This document shows, in pieces, positions 23,690 through 23,716 of a DNA stretch of 23,716 bases. Numbering within the stretch: the first letter of the stretch is position 1; every line of letters starts with the position of its first letter. The stretch covers positions 1 through 23,716 of the forward strand of contig CAZIJQ010000039.1 in the NCBI GenBank assembly GCA_964539785.1, written 5' to 3'. Under the pieces are notes generated by a model. It searched no databases and was not told the origin of the DNA. It saw nothing but the letters and a program-made list of their open reading frames with translations. Position numbers and translations under genes: made by a program. The DNA is from JABMPO01 sp964539785. GTDB lineage: Bacteria > Fidelibacterota > Marinisomatia > Marinisomatales > TCS56.

Positions 23690-23716
23690 TACTCTTTCTG
23701 ACCCTCACACATCTAT

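Overview
The window looks like a contig from an uncultivated Gram-negative bacterium of the FCB superphylum (Marinimicrobia, Calditrichota, KSB1 or similar; the sequence alone does not settle which). The reasons are a secreted protein with a C-terminal type IX secretion (T9SS) sorting tail, a PorV/PorQ-family outer-membrane protein, two TonB-dependent receptors with Bacteroidota-type CarboxypepD_reg-like N-terminal domains, and lipoproteins. A run of exactly 100 N (18739-18838) marks a scaffold join of unknown length.

Region 1 (1-5300, all minus strand) reads as the front end of an exopolysaccharide/capsule locus. In transcription order it holds: a winged-helix regulator with a degenerate nucleotidyltransferase domain (5270-4707); an AbiEii-type toxin with an extensively overlapping antitoxin candidate (4589-3623); an unrecognised helical protein (3579-3253); a MntA/HepT-like nucleotidyltransferase/HEPN pair (3168-2489); a CpsB/YwqE-type PHP phosphatase (2431-1631); an SLBB polysaccharide-export protein (1430-909); a four-helix-bundle S23/IVP protein (875-519); and the start of a Wzz/Wzc-type chain-length/tyrosine-kinase protein that runs off the window (401-1). 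The S23/IVP gene and its flanks fill the whole space between the stop codon of the SLBB gene and the start codon of the Wzc-like gene. Arrays of a degenerate 7-bp repeat (GTRACRA) lie on both sides in inverted orientation. This is the best candidate in the window for an undescribed mobile or RNA-level cassette.

Region 2 (5271-7723) begins with about 0.75 kb of non-coding DNA rich in dyad symmetries. A complete hipBA toxin-antitoxin module on the plus strand follows, with a near-consensus promoter whose -10 box lies in one of two matching operators and which would give an almost leaderless mRNA.

Region 3 (7724-19800, minus strand) is a six-gene cell-envelope operon with tight spacing and several ATGA-type overlaps. 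In transcription order it holds: a large secreted protein split by the assembly gap; a 1061-aa secreted protein with OB-fold-like repeats and a T9SS tail; a 579-aa lipoprotein; a 924-aa TonB-dependent receptor; a PorV/PorQ-family protein; and an NHL-repeat lipoprotein. Together these suggest a surface capture and import apparatus with its own T9SS-linked outer-membrane factor. The substrate cannot be read from the sequence.

Region 4 (19801-23716, plus strand) has a divergent intergenic region with two clear dyads, a second TonB-dependent receptor (20122-22941), a strong intrinsic terminator and a deoxynucleoside kinase (23048-23689). No rRNA, tRNA, CRISPR array or transposase gene was seen.
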